The notes beneath the pieces were generated by a model. It was not told the DNA's origin, searched no databases, and saw only the letters and a list, made by a program, of their open reading frames with translations. Positions 34,431-42,355 of a stretch of DNA of 64,000 nucleotides are shown here, piece by piece (the first letter of the stretch is position 1; every line of letters starts with the position of its first letter). Location: contig NZ_CP117425.1 in the NCBI RefSeq assembly GCF_030687295.1, forward strand, positions 4,716,001 to 4,780,000, written 5' to 3'. The stretch is from Pseudomonas beijingensis. GTDB lineage: Bacteria; Pseudomonadota; Gammaproteobacteria; Pseudomonadales; Pseudomonadaceae. The position numbers were made by a program, and so were the translations under genes.

Positions 34431-34947
34431 TACCTTTCTTAAACTCTCGAAAACATCAGCAGCACTGATTGCTCTGGTGACTGTGGTTTTTGCTACCATT
34501 GGACTCAGATACCAAGAACCCGTGAACATTGAACGGGCTTGCGCGGACTCTCCACCCCTGCTAATAAACAACTTCAATAGCTGCAGCTTTGTTGATCAGA
34601 CTTTGAGCCTCCTTGAAACGGAAGGCTACAAGCTTGTAATTCTAGAAAACTCAGAAAAAAACAGTGGTCTTCTGCGAAAAAAATTCTCTTTAAAAATATT
34701 TGAAGTACCCAACTACAAAATAGATAACAGCACCGGCCCTGCGCAATTCAGCTTTATAAATGGACGATTATTTGCCATCTCCTACTTTCCGAAAGCATCA
34801 GACGCCGTATTCGAAAGGCATCCAGCAAGTAAATCCGAGGCACTGACTGTAAAACACCTGACCAACCACCAAGGATTGAAATACATATCATGGTCAAACA
34901 ATTACCTTGAAACCTATATAACTTGGTGGATATCGAGGTTCTCATAA
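34417..34947 (+). CDS. Candidate immunity protein to the RHS C-terminus
   Basis: The 176-residue protein starts at a GTG overlapping the RHS stop by 14 bases. It has an N-terminal membrane helix (about residues 12-30, SAALIALVTVVFATIGL) and a globular part I do not recognise (CSFVDQTLSLLETEGYKLV, FSFINGRLFAISYF). The low GC matches the RHS tail. Position, overlap, size and lack of other partners fit an immunity protein, here probably anchored in the inner membrane and facing the periplasm. That role is inferred from context. Confidence 0.6.
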   Translation: MHTINTFLKLSKTSAALIALVTVVFATIGLRYQEPVNIERACADSPPLLINNFNSCSFVDQTLSLLETEGYKLVILENSEKNSGLLRKKFSLKIFEVPNYKIDNSTGPAQFSFINGRLFAISYFPKASDAVFERHPASKSEALTVKHLTNHQGLKYISWSNNYLETYITWWISRFS

Positions 34948-34967
34948 AGGCTAGCATGTGAGTTACT

Positions 34968-35000
34968 AAACGTTACGGCTTGCCCCAAGCCGTAACGTTT
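34968..35000. terminator. Perfect hairpin terminator after the RHS locus
   Basis: AAACGTTACGGCTTG and CAAGCCGTAACGTTT form a 15-base perfect stem with a CCC loop, followed by CTTT. It ends the RHS unit. Confidence 0.8.
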
Positions 35001-35140
35001 CTTTAGAGGTATTTGAGCGCCCGGTTTCAACGCAGCAGCAGTTCTTACCAGCCCATGGATCGCCAAGAAAAAAGAACTTCCGCCTCGCCACAAAGCAACA
35101 CATCCTGACCAGAATACCCACGCCGAAATGACCTATCCAT

Positions 35141-35875
35141 CTACCCTCGCTTAAGCTTCCTGAACACCTGCGGCTCCCAAACTCGCATCGCCAGCAACAA
35201 CGCAGTCCCACGTTTCTCTGACAGCGGCGCGCTCAACGATTCGTTGTGAAGCGCCGCCAGTTTGCTGCGCAACTTGTGGATTTCGACTTGCAACTGGGCG
35301 TAAGCGGGCTTGGTCAGCATGCCATGGGCAAAGTGCAGGGTTTCATCGGGGGCGTCGAATCGGCTCGCCATGAAATCCGGCAAACCCTGGCGCAGGAAGA
35401 ACCCTCGGATAGGGCCGTCCGGTAGCCAATCGAAATCCCGCGCGACCAGCAACCTGATGCGATTTCCCGGCTTCAGGTCGGCCAGGCCCATCCGCTCCAA
35501 CACCAACAAATGCTTGATGCACTCGGCTTTTGACACGCAGTAGGCAGACACCATGTCTTCCAGTGACCAGTGATTCAGCGCACACACCGCCACCAGCAGC
35601 AGCTTTTCGTCTGAGACCAGTTGCGCTTCCTGTTCACGTGTCAGCATGTGCAGGCGCGGGGTCGATCGCTCTGCCTCCTGAAGCAGTTCCGCCATCGTCA
35701 GGCCCAGCAAATCACAGAACTGGGCAAGGCGTTCGAGCGTCAGGCGACCGCTGGCCAGCAGACGCTTAACACTGGGCTCCGACAGGTCGAGCGCTTGGGC
35801 AACGTCCCGATAGGTCATGCCGGCGGCCTTGAGGCGTTGCTTCAGGGTGGAGATGAGTTGAGCAATCTGGGTCAT
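35141..35875 (-). CDS. XRE-type helix-turn-helix regulator
   Basis: The 244-residue protein has an N-terminal HTH (MTYRDVAQALDLSEPSVKR, about residues 20-45). A longer C-terminal part begins about residue 80 and resembles a second, MarR-like winged region (LVLERMGLADLKPGNRIRL). It is divergent from the papain-like/FAD-oxidase pair. A perfect 6+6 palindrome in between could be its operator. Ligand unknown. Confidence 0.8.
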   Translation of the reverse strand: MTQIAQLISTLKQRLKAAGMTYRDVAQALDLSEPSVKRLLASGRLTLERLAQFCDLLGLTMAELLQEAERSTPRLHMLTREQEAQLVSDEKLLLVAVCALNHWSLEDMVSAYCVSKAECIKHLLVLERMGLADLKPGNRIRLLVARDFDWLPDGPIRGFFLRQGLPDFMASRFDAPDETLHFAHGMLTKPAYAQLQVEIHKLRSKLAALHNESLSAPLSEKRGTALLLAMRVWEPQVFRKLKRG

Positions 35876-35889
35876 AAGTATTGATATCC

Positions 35890-35904
35890 GATACCGTTGG
35901 TATC
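35890..35904. promoter_or_regulatory. Candidate XRE operator
   Basis: GATACC-GTT-GGTATC is a perfect inverted repeat 14 bases upstream of the XRE gene start and about 85 bases before the divergent gene. Confidence 0.4.
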
Positions 35905-35988
35905 AGCTTAGCGAAATACGCACGAACAAGTTGCGAATTACGCAACCCCCTCCCCATGCTTGAAGCTCAACAGAGCCGAGAGGTCAGC

Positions 35989-36606
35989 ATGTTCAGCAAA
36001 AATGCAGCGCACGTTTCTCCAACATCAGGCGGACCCTCCATGGGCGATCTGCAGATTGGCGATATGGTGTTCATCCGGGTCACCGCGCGCCCCTTCCTGG
36101 AGGTCGCCAACGCGACGAACTCGTGGACGAACCATGTGGGCGTGGTGGTCGACAACCATGGCGGTGAGCCGTTGATTGCAGAAAGCACGTTTCCGCTTTC
36201 GCGCACCACCTCGCTCACCCGGTTTATCAAGCGCTCCGAGCATGGACGCTGCACAGTGGCGAGGCTCACGCAGCCACTCACCGACACGCAACGCAAGGCG
36301 CTTCAGAACGCCGCCGATCATCGGCTGGGTACGTTCTATGACACCGGCTTCAACATAAGCTCGCGGCGCCAGTTCTGCTCTCGTTTCGTGCGTGAGGTGA
36401 TCGATGAAGCGACGAACATCCAGCTCGGTGAGGTGGAGACGTTCGCGACCTTGCTGCAAGATAATGCCGATCCGAACCTGGCCTTCTGGCGGCTTTGGTA
36501 TTTCGGCCGAGTTCCTTGGCAACGTCGTACCGTCACGCCGGCCAGCCTGCTTCAAAGCCCGGACGTGCGTGTCATTTTCGATTCACAACTGAGTGACACC
36601 GCATGA
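35989..36606 (+). CDS. Permuted papain-like (YiiX/NlpC-P60 type) hydrolase
   Basis: The 205-residue protein shows the start of the fold (LQIGDMVFIRV), a conserved His in WTNHVGVVVDN and the later Cys in RRQFCSRFVREV. The order His before Cys is that of permuted papain-fold enzymes of the YiiX/YebB group, whose substrates (lipids, peptides or amides) are mostly unknown. The start at 35989 has AGAGG five bases upstream. The stop overlaps the next ATG by four bases, so it is coupled with the FAD oxidase. No signal peptide is seen. Confidence 0.7.
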   Translation: MFSKNAAHVSPTSGGPSMGDLQIGDMVFIRVTARPFLEVANATNSWTNHVGVVVDNHGGEPLIAESTFPLSRTTSLTRFIKRSEHGRCTVARLTQPLTDTQRKALQNAADHRLGTFYDTGFNISSRRQFCSRFVREVIDEATNIQLGEVETFATLLQDNADPNLAFWRLWYFGRVPWQRRTVTPASLLQSPDVRVIFDSQLSDTA

Positions 36607-38069
36607 CCAACGATGCACAGGTGTTTGACCCTTCAAGATCGTCGCCCTGTCTCACCCGGCGCAGCCTGCTTCAGGCAGGCATGACCGGGGTTGCCTTCGG
36701 CGTGCTGTCGCCTTGGTCGTCCTGGGCAGCCTCTTCGGGCGTCCTGGTCAACGATGTGACACTGCTCAACCCGGTCTGGGTGAATCGCCTGCTGGCTCCG
36801 CGCACCACCGATGAGATCCGCCAGGCGTTGGCCCTGTGGGCAGGCCCGGTGAGCATCGGTGGTGGCCGCTACAGCATGGGTGGACAGATTGCCACCGAAG
36901 ACAGCCTGCACCTCGATATGCGTCAGTTCAATCAAGTCATCCGCTATTCGCCTGAGCACAAGGTCATACGCGTACAGTCAGGGATGCGCTGGCGCGACCT
37001 TCAGACCGTCATCGACCCGGACGATCTTTCGGTAAAGATCATGCAGAGCTATGCCAACTTCACCGTCGGTGGGGCGTTGTCAGTCAACGCTCATGGGCGT
37101 TACGTCGGTGCCGGCCCGATGAGCAACTCGGTACGCGCCCTGCAACTGGTGCTCGCCGACGGTTCAGTCGTGGAAACCTCTCGCAGCACAAATACCGACC
37201 TGTTTCACGCAGCCATCGGTGGCTATGGCGCGATGGGCGTCATCACCGAAATCGAATTGGACCTGGCATCCAACGTCACGATGGAGCGCCAGGTACACCA
37301 CATGCCGGTTGCCGATTACCCCAAGTTCTTCAATGACCAGATCCGCGGAAACGACCAGGCAATCCTGCACAACGCCGATCTGGCGCCGCCCTATTTTGAC
37401 CAAGCCACCGCCATCACCTGGTGCACCACGGAAAAAGCGCTGACCGTCGAAGATCGACTGGTTGCACCAGGGCAATCGTACACATTCGATCAAACCATCC
37501 TGTGGGGCGTGGCCAGACTCCCCGGCGGCCCGTTGATTCGCAAGGATGTGGTCGATCCATTGCGCTACCTCAGCCACCCGGTGGTACGCCGTAATTACGA
37601 GGCTAGTCGGGACGTCGCCTCCCTCGGACCGATCGCTACACGCAACAGCACCTACGCGTTGCAGGAATATTTTGTACCGGTGGCCCACCTCAACGCATTT
37701 GTCATACAAATGGCCGATCTACTCAAGGCCCATGACGTCGATGCCATCAACGTCTCCATCCGGCATGCGCCACCTGCCCCTGACTCGTGCCTGTCCTGGG
37801 CACGGGAGGAAGTTTTTTCATTCGAACTTTATTACTGGCAACACGTTGGCGTGGCTGACCGCGAGAAGGTCAGCGTATGGACACGCGAACTGATCGATAT
37901 TGCCCTGGCGTTTGGGGGCACCTACTACCTGCCCTATCAGTTGCATGCAACACGAGAACAGTTCTCCCGGGCCTATCCCGGCGCACAACGATTGTTCGCA
38001 CTCAAAGCACGGTTCGATCCGCAGAAGCGATTCCGGAACAAGCTCTGGGATAAGTATTACGTGGGATAG
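36603..38069 (+). CDS. Tat-exported FAD-dependent oxidase (aldonolactone-oxidase-like)
   Basis: The 488-residue protein has a twin-arginine-type leader (LTRRSLLQAGMTGVAFG). A VAO-type FAD-binding domain follows (PVSIGGGRYSMGGQ, VQSGMRWRDLQ, NFTVGGALSVNAHG), then a C-terminal part ending RFDPQKRFRNKLWDKYY, a form common in arabinono-lactone oxidase-like enzymes. Substrate is unknown. It is translationally coupled to the papain-like gene and divergent from the XRE regulator, which probably controls both. Confidence 0.82.
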   Translation: MTNDAQVFDPSRSSPCLTRRSLLQAGMTGVAFGVLSPWSSWAASSGVLVNDVTLLNPVWVNRLLAPRTTDEIRQALALWAGPVSIGGGRYSMGGQIATEDSLHLDMRQFNQVIRYSPEHKVIRVQSGMRWRDLQTVIDPDDLSVKIMQSYANFTVGGALSVNAHGRYVGAGPMSNSVRALQLVLADGSVVETSRSTNTDLFHAAIGGYGAMGVITEIELDLASNVTMERQVHHMPVADYPKFFNDQIRGNDQAILHNADLAPPYFDQATAITWCTTEKALTVEDRLVAPGQSYTFDQTILWGVARLPGGPLIRKDVVDPLRYLSHPVVRRNYEASRDVASLGPIATRNSTYALQEYFVPVAHLNAFVIQMADLLKAHDVDAINVSIRHAPPAPDSCLSWAREEVFSFELYYWQHVGVADREKVSVWTRELIDIALAFGGTYYLPYQLHATREQFSRAYPGAQRLFALKARFDPQKRFRNKLWDKYYVG

Positions 38070-38220
38070 CGCGGCCGAAGAACAGGGGCCAGTCCACTGA
38101 TCCATTCCCACAACAAGCCTCGACTGCCGTCACGCCACAAGGCGCCAAATCATCACTATGCTACCCATCAGGGCGATGAGTCAGGAACGACCAGCCGATG
38201 CGTTCTATCAAGGAGACGGG

Positions 38221-39147
38221 ATGATGCAGGAAGCAACCACTGGACTCGAAAAGCAGATCGATGTTGCAACAAAACTGCTCTCCCTCTGCGCCAAAATCGG
38301 ATTACTGATTGGCGGCACGTGCATTGTCAGTTATCTCTTGGGCAACGGCCATTACCCACAGGGCGTCTCCATTGGAGACAGTATGTTATTTCTGGTCGCG
38401 GCGTTTTGCTTTGGGCTGGTGTGTGTTTATTTTTCAGTCTCCGTCACCGCGGCCGGGGTGTTGCTTTCCCCGTTCTTCATTCCCGCGCTTAGAGGCTTCG
38501 CCTGGCTACATGGAAAAGTCACCCGTAAAAAAACCATACTGGAATTCAAACGACCGAAAATTACATTCCTCTCGGTGTTTTTTGGAATATGCGGCGCAGT
38601 GACCATTTATCTCCTTACCCGCAGAAGCCCCTTGGAACACATCCCGCTTATCCTTCTGCCCGTTTTTCAGTACATCGTTTACTCAGCCTATCTGGAGCAG
38701 AACAAGAAAATAAAAGCAGCGCTTGAGGTCGGCGGTTCGGAACATCATGAGCACAAGCCCCACGCAGAAATGAAACCCTTGAAAAAAACCAGGGCGATGA
38801 TTGTCTGTGTCATCCTCCTGACGCCCATGCTCATGGGTGGCGTGACCTCGGACTTGCTGCAAGCGGCCATGCGCTTCGCGCAAATACGCATAGAAAGGGC
38901 CACGATTCTGGTGAAACCGCCTTACGCCAACCTGTTGCCAGCCCCTAAGGATTCCCCGCTGGAAAACTACAAACGCTTTGAAAATGCGACGGTGATTTTC
39001 CGAGGCGTGGGCAACTCGACGCTCATTGAAATGCGCACCGAAGAAACGGCGATCCGGTTGGAGATTCCAAATGACTCGATCATCATCGAGCGCCGGGTGA
39101 AGCCCGTTGCCAACATCAGGAAAAATCCTGAGAAAACCGAAAGCTGA
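38221..39147 (+). CDS. Multi-pass membrane protein of unknown function
   Basis: The 308-residue protein has about five membrane helices (around residues 25-45, 55-80, 115-135, 140-160 and 200-215) and a C-terminal soluble part of about 90 residues (RIERATILVKPPYANL, ETAIRLEIPNDSIIIERRV). The start at 38221 follows AAGGAGACGGG; 38158 is a longer option without such a site. I do not recognise the family. Confidence 0.7.
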   Translation: MMQEATTGLEKQIDVATKLLSLCAKIGLLIGGTCIVSYLLGNGHYPQGVSIGDSMLFLVAAFCFGLVCVYFSVSVTAAGVLLSPFFIPALRGFAWLHGKVTRKKTILEFKRPKITFLSVFFGICGAVTIYLLTRRSPLEHIPLILLPVFQYIVYSAYLEQNKKIKAALEVGGSEHHEHKPHAEMKPLKKTRAMIVCVILLTPMLMGGVTSDLLQAAMRFAQIRIERATILVKPPYANLLPAPKDSPLENYKRFENATVIFRGVGNSTLIEMRTEETAIRLEIPNDSIIIERRVKPVANIRKNPEKTES

Positions 39148-39182
39148 TACCATCCAAACATTGACACGCTGAGCAGAACGAC

Positions 39183-39344
39183 ATGAATCGCCGCAAGAAA
39201 ATAAACCAGTTATTGAAGGCTAACGCCAAAAAGGCCAGTGCCAAGCTGGCACCCAAAAGCAAGAATCAGTACATCAGTAAAGCCGACCGACTGAAACTGG
39301 CGGCTGAAACCAGTGACGCGCCCATCACGCTCCCGGAAAGCTGA
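39183..39344 (+). CDS. Small basic protein, DUF2986-like (53 aa)
   Basis: The frame MNRRKKINQLLKANAKKA...KYISKADR-like (here NQYISKADRLKLA) matches a family of short, very basic proteins of unknown function common in gammaproteobacteria. It starts 35 bases after the membrane-protein gene, on the same strand. Confidence 0.7.
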   Translation: MNRRKKINQLLKANAKKASAKLAPKSKNQYISKADRLKLAAETSDAPITLPES

Positions 39345-39367
39345 TCCACGTCGCTTAAGCTCCATCC

Positions 39368-40084
39368 TCAGGCCGTTTTACACGTTAACCAGGCGCTCCA
39401 GAAAAGACTGCTGAAGAACCGGGTAGCACTGCCGAATCCTGCATCACTCAACAGTTTTTGAACTGCGGCCTCGGAATGTGGAGGATCGGCACCTTGAAGA
39501 ATTTTCCCAAGCTTGACCGTCACTTCTTCCGGGCTGGCGCCATGCTGTCGCCACCGTTGCCCCCAGGCCGCGAGGAGTAACGGCTGGCTGGCATACGCAT
39601 ATTGGTTTGCGGCGACAATCAGCGGCGCGCCCGGCTTCAGATGTACCTGGATGGACCGTAATATTTTCAGCTTAGCTTCATCCCCATCGAGATGATGGAG
39701 TACACCGATCAAGGTAGCAGCATCGTACGACCCGTTTGCTACCAAGTCTTCCACATGCCCAAGATGCATGGCGGTTCTTTCAAGCAAGTTGTTTGCGACT
39801 AACTGCTGCTTCGCGGCCTCCAGCATAGGCCCGGACGGATCGACGGCAGTGAAATGCCAGCCCGGTTCAAGCTTGGCCATTGCAATGATCTCCTGCGCCG
39901 TACCGCCGGCGCCCACCACCAGTATTTTCGCCGAGCTCACGTTTCCAAGGGTCGCCGCCAGCATGCACGCCGCCAGGTCCTGACAGGCGTCGTACCCAGC
40001 GAGCGCAATGCGGCTCTGCCGGGCGTACTCATTAGCCCGTGAAGTATCAAATTTTTCCGCTGAATTAAACGAGGATGATTTCAA
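39368..40084 (-). CDS. Class I SAM-dependent methyltransferase
   Basis: The 238-residue protein has a Rossmann-type methyltransferase core: motif I ILVVGAGGTAQE, motif II FTAVDPSGPMLE and a post-motif LIGVLHHL. Substrate is unknown. The stretch GWHFTAVDPSG is shared with the methyltransferase at 44188-44901, so the two are distant paralogues. Confidence 0.85.
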   Translation of the reverse strand: MKSSSFNSAEKFDTSRANEYARQSRIALAGYDACQDLAACMLAATLGNVSSAKILVVGAGGTAQEIIAMAKLEPGWHFTAVDPSGPMLEAAKQQLVANNLLERTAMHLGHVEDLVANGSYDAATLIGVLHHLDGDEAKLKILRSIQVHLKPGAPLIVAANQYAYASQPLLLAAWGQRWRQHGASPEEVTVKLGKILQGADPPHSEAAVQKLLSDAGFGSATRFFSSLFWSAWLTCKTA

Positions 40085-40264
40085 AGCGCAGTTCTCCGTG
40101 TTCTGGAATCAAGCTACGCCTCGCTTGGAAATAATAAAAATTCATTAATTTTATGCCCGGCATTCCCATAAGGAATAACGATTTCCATCGGCAGAATTTT
40201 GCATGGTCAGCCAGTTGCGGTTCTCGATAAATATGGAAATACGAATATACATTTCCCTTATGCT

Positions 40265-40912
40265 TTATCGGACGCGCGCGGCCTTCATATCAGCCTTATC
40301 CTTTAGGGCAACGACGGCCAAGGACCCAATCCAGACCACCGAAACCCCGTAATTGAACCGCTGGTACAAGCCGAACAGATGACCGTCGGCCAGTGCCGTC
40401 ACCATCAGCATAACCGTCACGATGGCCAGGATGACGCAGCTCGCCGAGAACATGGCAAACTTGGACGACGACAGCAGCGACTTGCCCAGGCGCATCCACA
40501 GCGCACCCGCCAGGGTAAGCGAGATGAACATCACCAGCCCCGCAAGGTTGTGGCTCTGTTGCGAGACCGACGGTTCAATCGGCGCACAGCCTTGATCGCA
40601 GGGAAAATAGCCGGCCGTGAAGCTTGCCAACCCATGGACGAAAATCAGGGCTGCGCTAAGCAAGGCCATCCGCGAAGCCTTGAACCGTCTCGCCACGCCT
40701 ATTGCGAAAAGCACGAACATCGCACCCAGTGGAAAATTGTTCACCCAGGCAGAGAAGCTGTGGGTTGGGGCTCCAACAGCGCCTAGTTGGCTCATGGCTT
40801 GATCCAGATGGCTATAGCCTGGGTAGGCCCGCGCGGTCAGTGCGACACCCAAAAACAGCCAGAAGGGAATCAATATTCCGCAGCCTAGCAAAGCACGATC
40901 AATGGTTTTCAT
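40265..40912 (-). CDS. DUF998 family membrane protein
   Basis: The 215-residue protein has six or so membrane helices, starting MKTIDRALLGCGILIPFW. Features such as YSHLDQAMSQLGA and SFTAGYFPCDQGC match DUF998 proteins. The start at 40912 has GGAGTGTCACACC upstream. Function unknown. Confidence 0.8.
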   Translation of the reverse strand: MKTIDRALLGCGILIPFWLFLGVALTARAYPGYSHLDQAMSQLGAVGAPTHSFSAWVNNFPLGAMFVLFAIGVARRFKASRMALLSAALIFVHGLASFTAGYFPCDQGCAPIEPSVSQQSHNLAGLVMFISLTLAGALWMRLGKSLLSSSKFAMFSASCVILAIVTVMLMVTALADGHLFGLYQRFNYGVSVVWIGSLAVVALKDKADMKAARVR

Positions 40913-40976
40913 GGTGTGACACTCCTTGTCGTTGTGATGTCCGTTTAGGGTGATGCGAAACTCAAGCGTCAACCGC

Positions 40977-41282
40977 TCACTCAAGGACAGGGCGCAGGAA
41001 ACTACGCTCATAGCTCAGAATGAATCGCTGTTCCGTCGCCTGGCGAACCAATTCGACGCACGCCGGATCCAATTCAGCTTCCCGTCGATATTTTTCATAT
41101 TCGGCCAAGCTGGAAAAGCTGAACAGGCAATAGGCGATATTGTTGGCGCCCTCGGCGGGGAGAAAGTAGCCATGATGGTTTCCCCCCATTCGAGTCACCA
41201 CTTCAATCCATTGGCGCGAGTAGCTTTCGAAAGCAGGGATCTGGTAAGGGTCAATAACGTACCGGACATGGCAAGTGATCAC
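40977..41282 (-). CDS. NIPSNAP-like small protein
   Basis: The 101-residue protein (ITCHVRYVIDPYQIPAFE, GGNHHGYFLPAEG, YEKYRREAELDP) matches single-domain NIPSNAP proteins of the dimeric alpha-beta barrel type, function unknown. A GTG start at 41282 is chosen because AAGGA lies eight bases upstream. Confidence 0.75.
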   Translation of the reverse strand: MITCHVRYVIDPYQIPAFESYSRQWIEVVTRMGGNHHGYFLPAEGANNIAYCLFSFSSLAEYEKYRREAELDPACVELVRQATEQRFILSYERSFLRPVLE

Positions 41283-41360
41283 AGGCTCAATCCTTTGAAA
41301 TCTGGAAAAACGGATTCTACACAGGATACGCAATCAATCATCAACCGGGATCGAAACACC

Positions 41361-41654
41361 ATGGATGAACGCCAAGCAGCCATCAAGAACAAGATCCGCG
41401 CCGTGGTGACGAGTAACGAATCCGACGAGATCACCTATCGATCAGAGTGGCTCGGTTATCTGCCCTTCCCGGTTTTTCATTGGATTGAATACCAGGGTGA
41501 AAGCTTTTCAAGCGACTTCCCCTTTGATTGGACCCTTGAGGATCTGGTGAGCCTTGAGCGGACGGGATTCTTGGAAACACTGGAAGCTTACGAAAACCCG
41601 GAAGATCCTTTTGATCGGGATATCAGGTATCGCGTTCACGTGGAATGCGTATAA
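41361..41654 (+). CDS. Small hypothetical protein
   Basis: The 97-residue acidic protein (MDERQAAIKNKIRAVVTS, TYRSEWLGYLPFPVFHW) is not recognised. It is followed by another hypothetical gene 38 bases later on the same strand, so the two may be co-transcribed. Confidence 0.55.
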   Translation: MDERQAAIKNKIRAVVTSNESDEITYRSEWLGYLPFPVFHWIEYQGESFSSDFPFDWTLEDLVSLERTGFLETLEAYENPEDPFDRDIRYRVHVECV

Positions 41655-41692
41655 CGGTAGGCTGAAGGAAATGGACAAACCAAGGAAAGGAA

Positions 41693-42259
41693 ATGGGCAT
41701 TCTTGATCGCTTGTTCGGCGGCCGCTTTACCCTGCCGCCACCGGAGGAAACAACTGTCAGCGACGCGGCGATCATGCGGGAGCTGCATCCCTATCGCGCC
41801 GAACTCAAGACACTTGTTCAAACCATACTGGCCCGCATGCCAGAAGGCGAACGCGCCAGGCTGGTCAGGCGTGTGATGCGCCTATACGGTTCGGGCCAAG
41901 AGCCGGCTACTGCGCTGGTGGAAGGATTGCTGGATGCAGACCGGGGCCAGAAGCTCGAACACCTGGCTTTGCTAGGTGTCGACTGGAGAGGCTTTGATGG
42001 TTTCGAGTATCTGGTGCCCTATCTGGTCAGCGCCAGCGGGGTAAAAGAAGTTTATCCCTACCGCTATGAGGGCACTCTGTCGATGTCGGAGACGCTGGCG
42101 AGTTTCGACCAATGGCTGGTGGCATTCGACAAACGCTACCTGCACCTGGACTCCGGTGGCGATGAATATGTCGGGTTCATCGCCGATGCGGACCAGGTCG
42201 AAGCCATGATCGAACTTGCACGCCAGGCAGGTGTTGAAGTGCGCCTCGAGAGCTTCTGA
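41693..42259 (+). CDS. Hypothetical protein, DUF6630-like
   Basis: The 188-residue protein is acidic and helical in its first half (MGILDRLFGG, ELKTLVQTILARM). Its C-terminal part (LHLDSGGDEYVGFIADADQ) recalls DUF6630-type proteins of unknown role. AAGGAAAGGAA precedes the ATG. The assignment to the family is uncertain. Confidence 0.6.
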   Translation: MGILDRLFGGRFTLPPPEETTVSDAAIMRELHPYRAELKTLVQTILARMPEGERARLVRRVMRLYGSGQEPATALVEGLLDADRGQKLEHLALLGVDWRGFDGFEYLVPYLVSASGVKEVYPYRYEGTLSMSETLASFDQWLVAFDKRYLHLDSGGDEYVGFIADADQVEAMIELARQAGVEVRLESF

Positions 42260-42355
42260 ACCGGAACGGGTCTTCGCTGAGTAGCGTTATCCCGCTGAAC
42301 GAAGCGAGCCACGTAACAGTCGGAGCAACAAGACCCTCGGCAAAGAAACCTGGCC

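Noticed and set aside
40235..40256. GGAAAT and ATTTCC inverted repeat between the methyltransferase and DUF998 genes
   Set aside because: The arms are short and AT-rich with a 10-base loop; a chance match is likely and there is no context for an operator or terminator.
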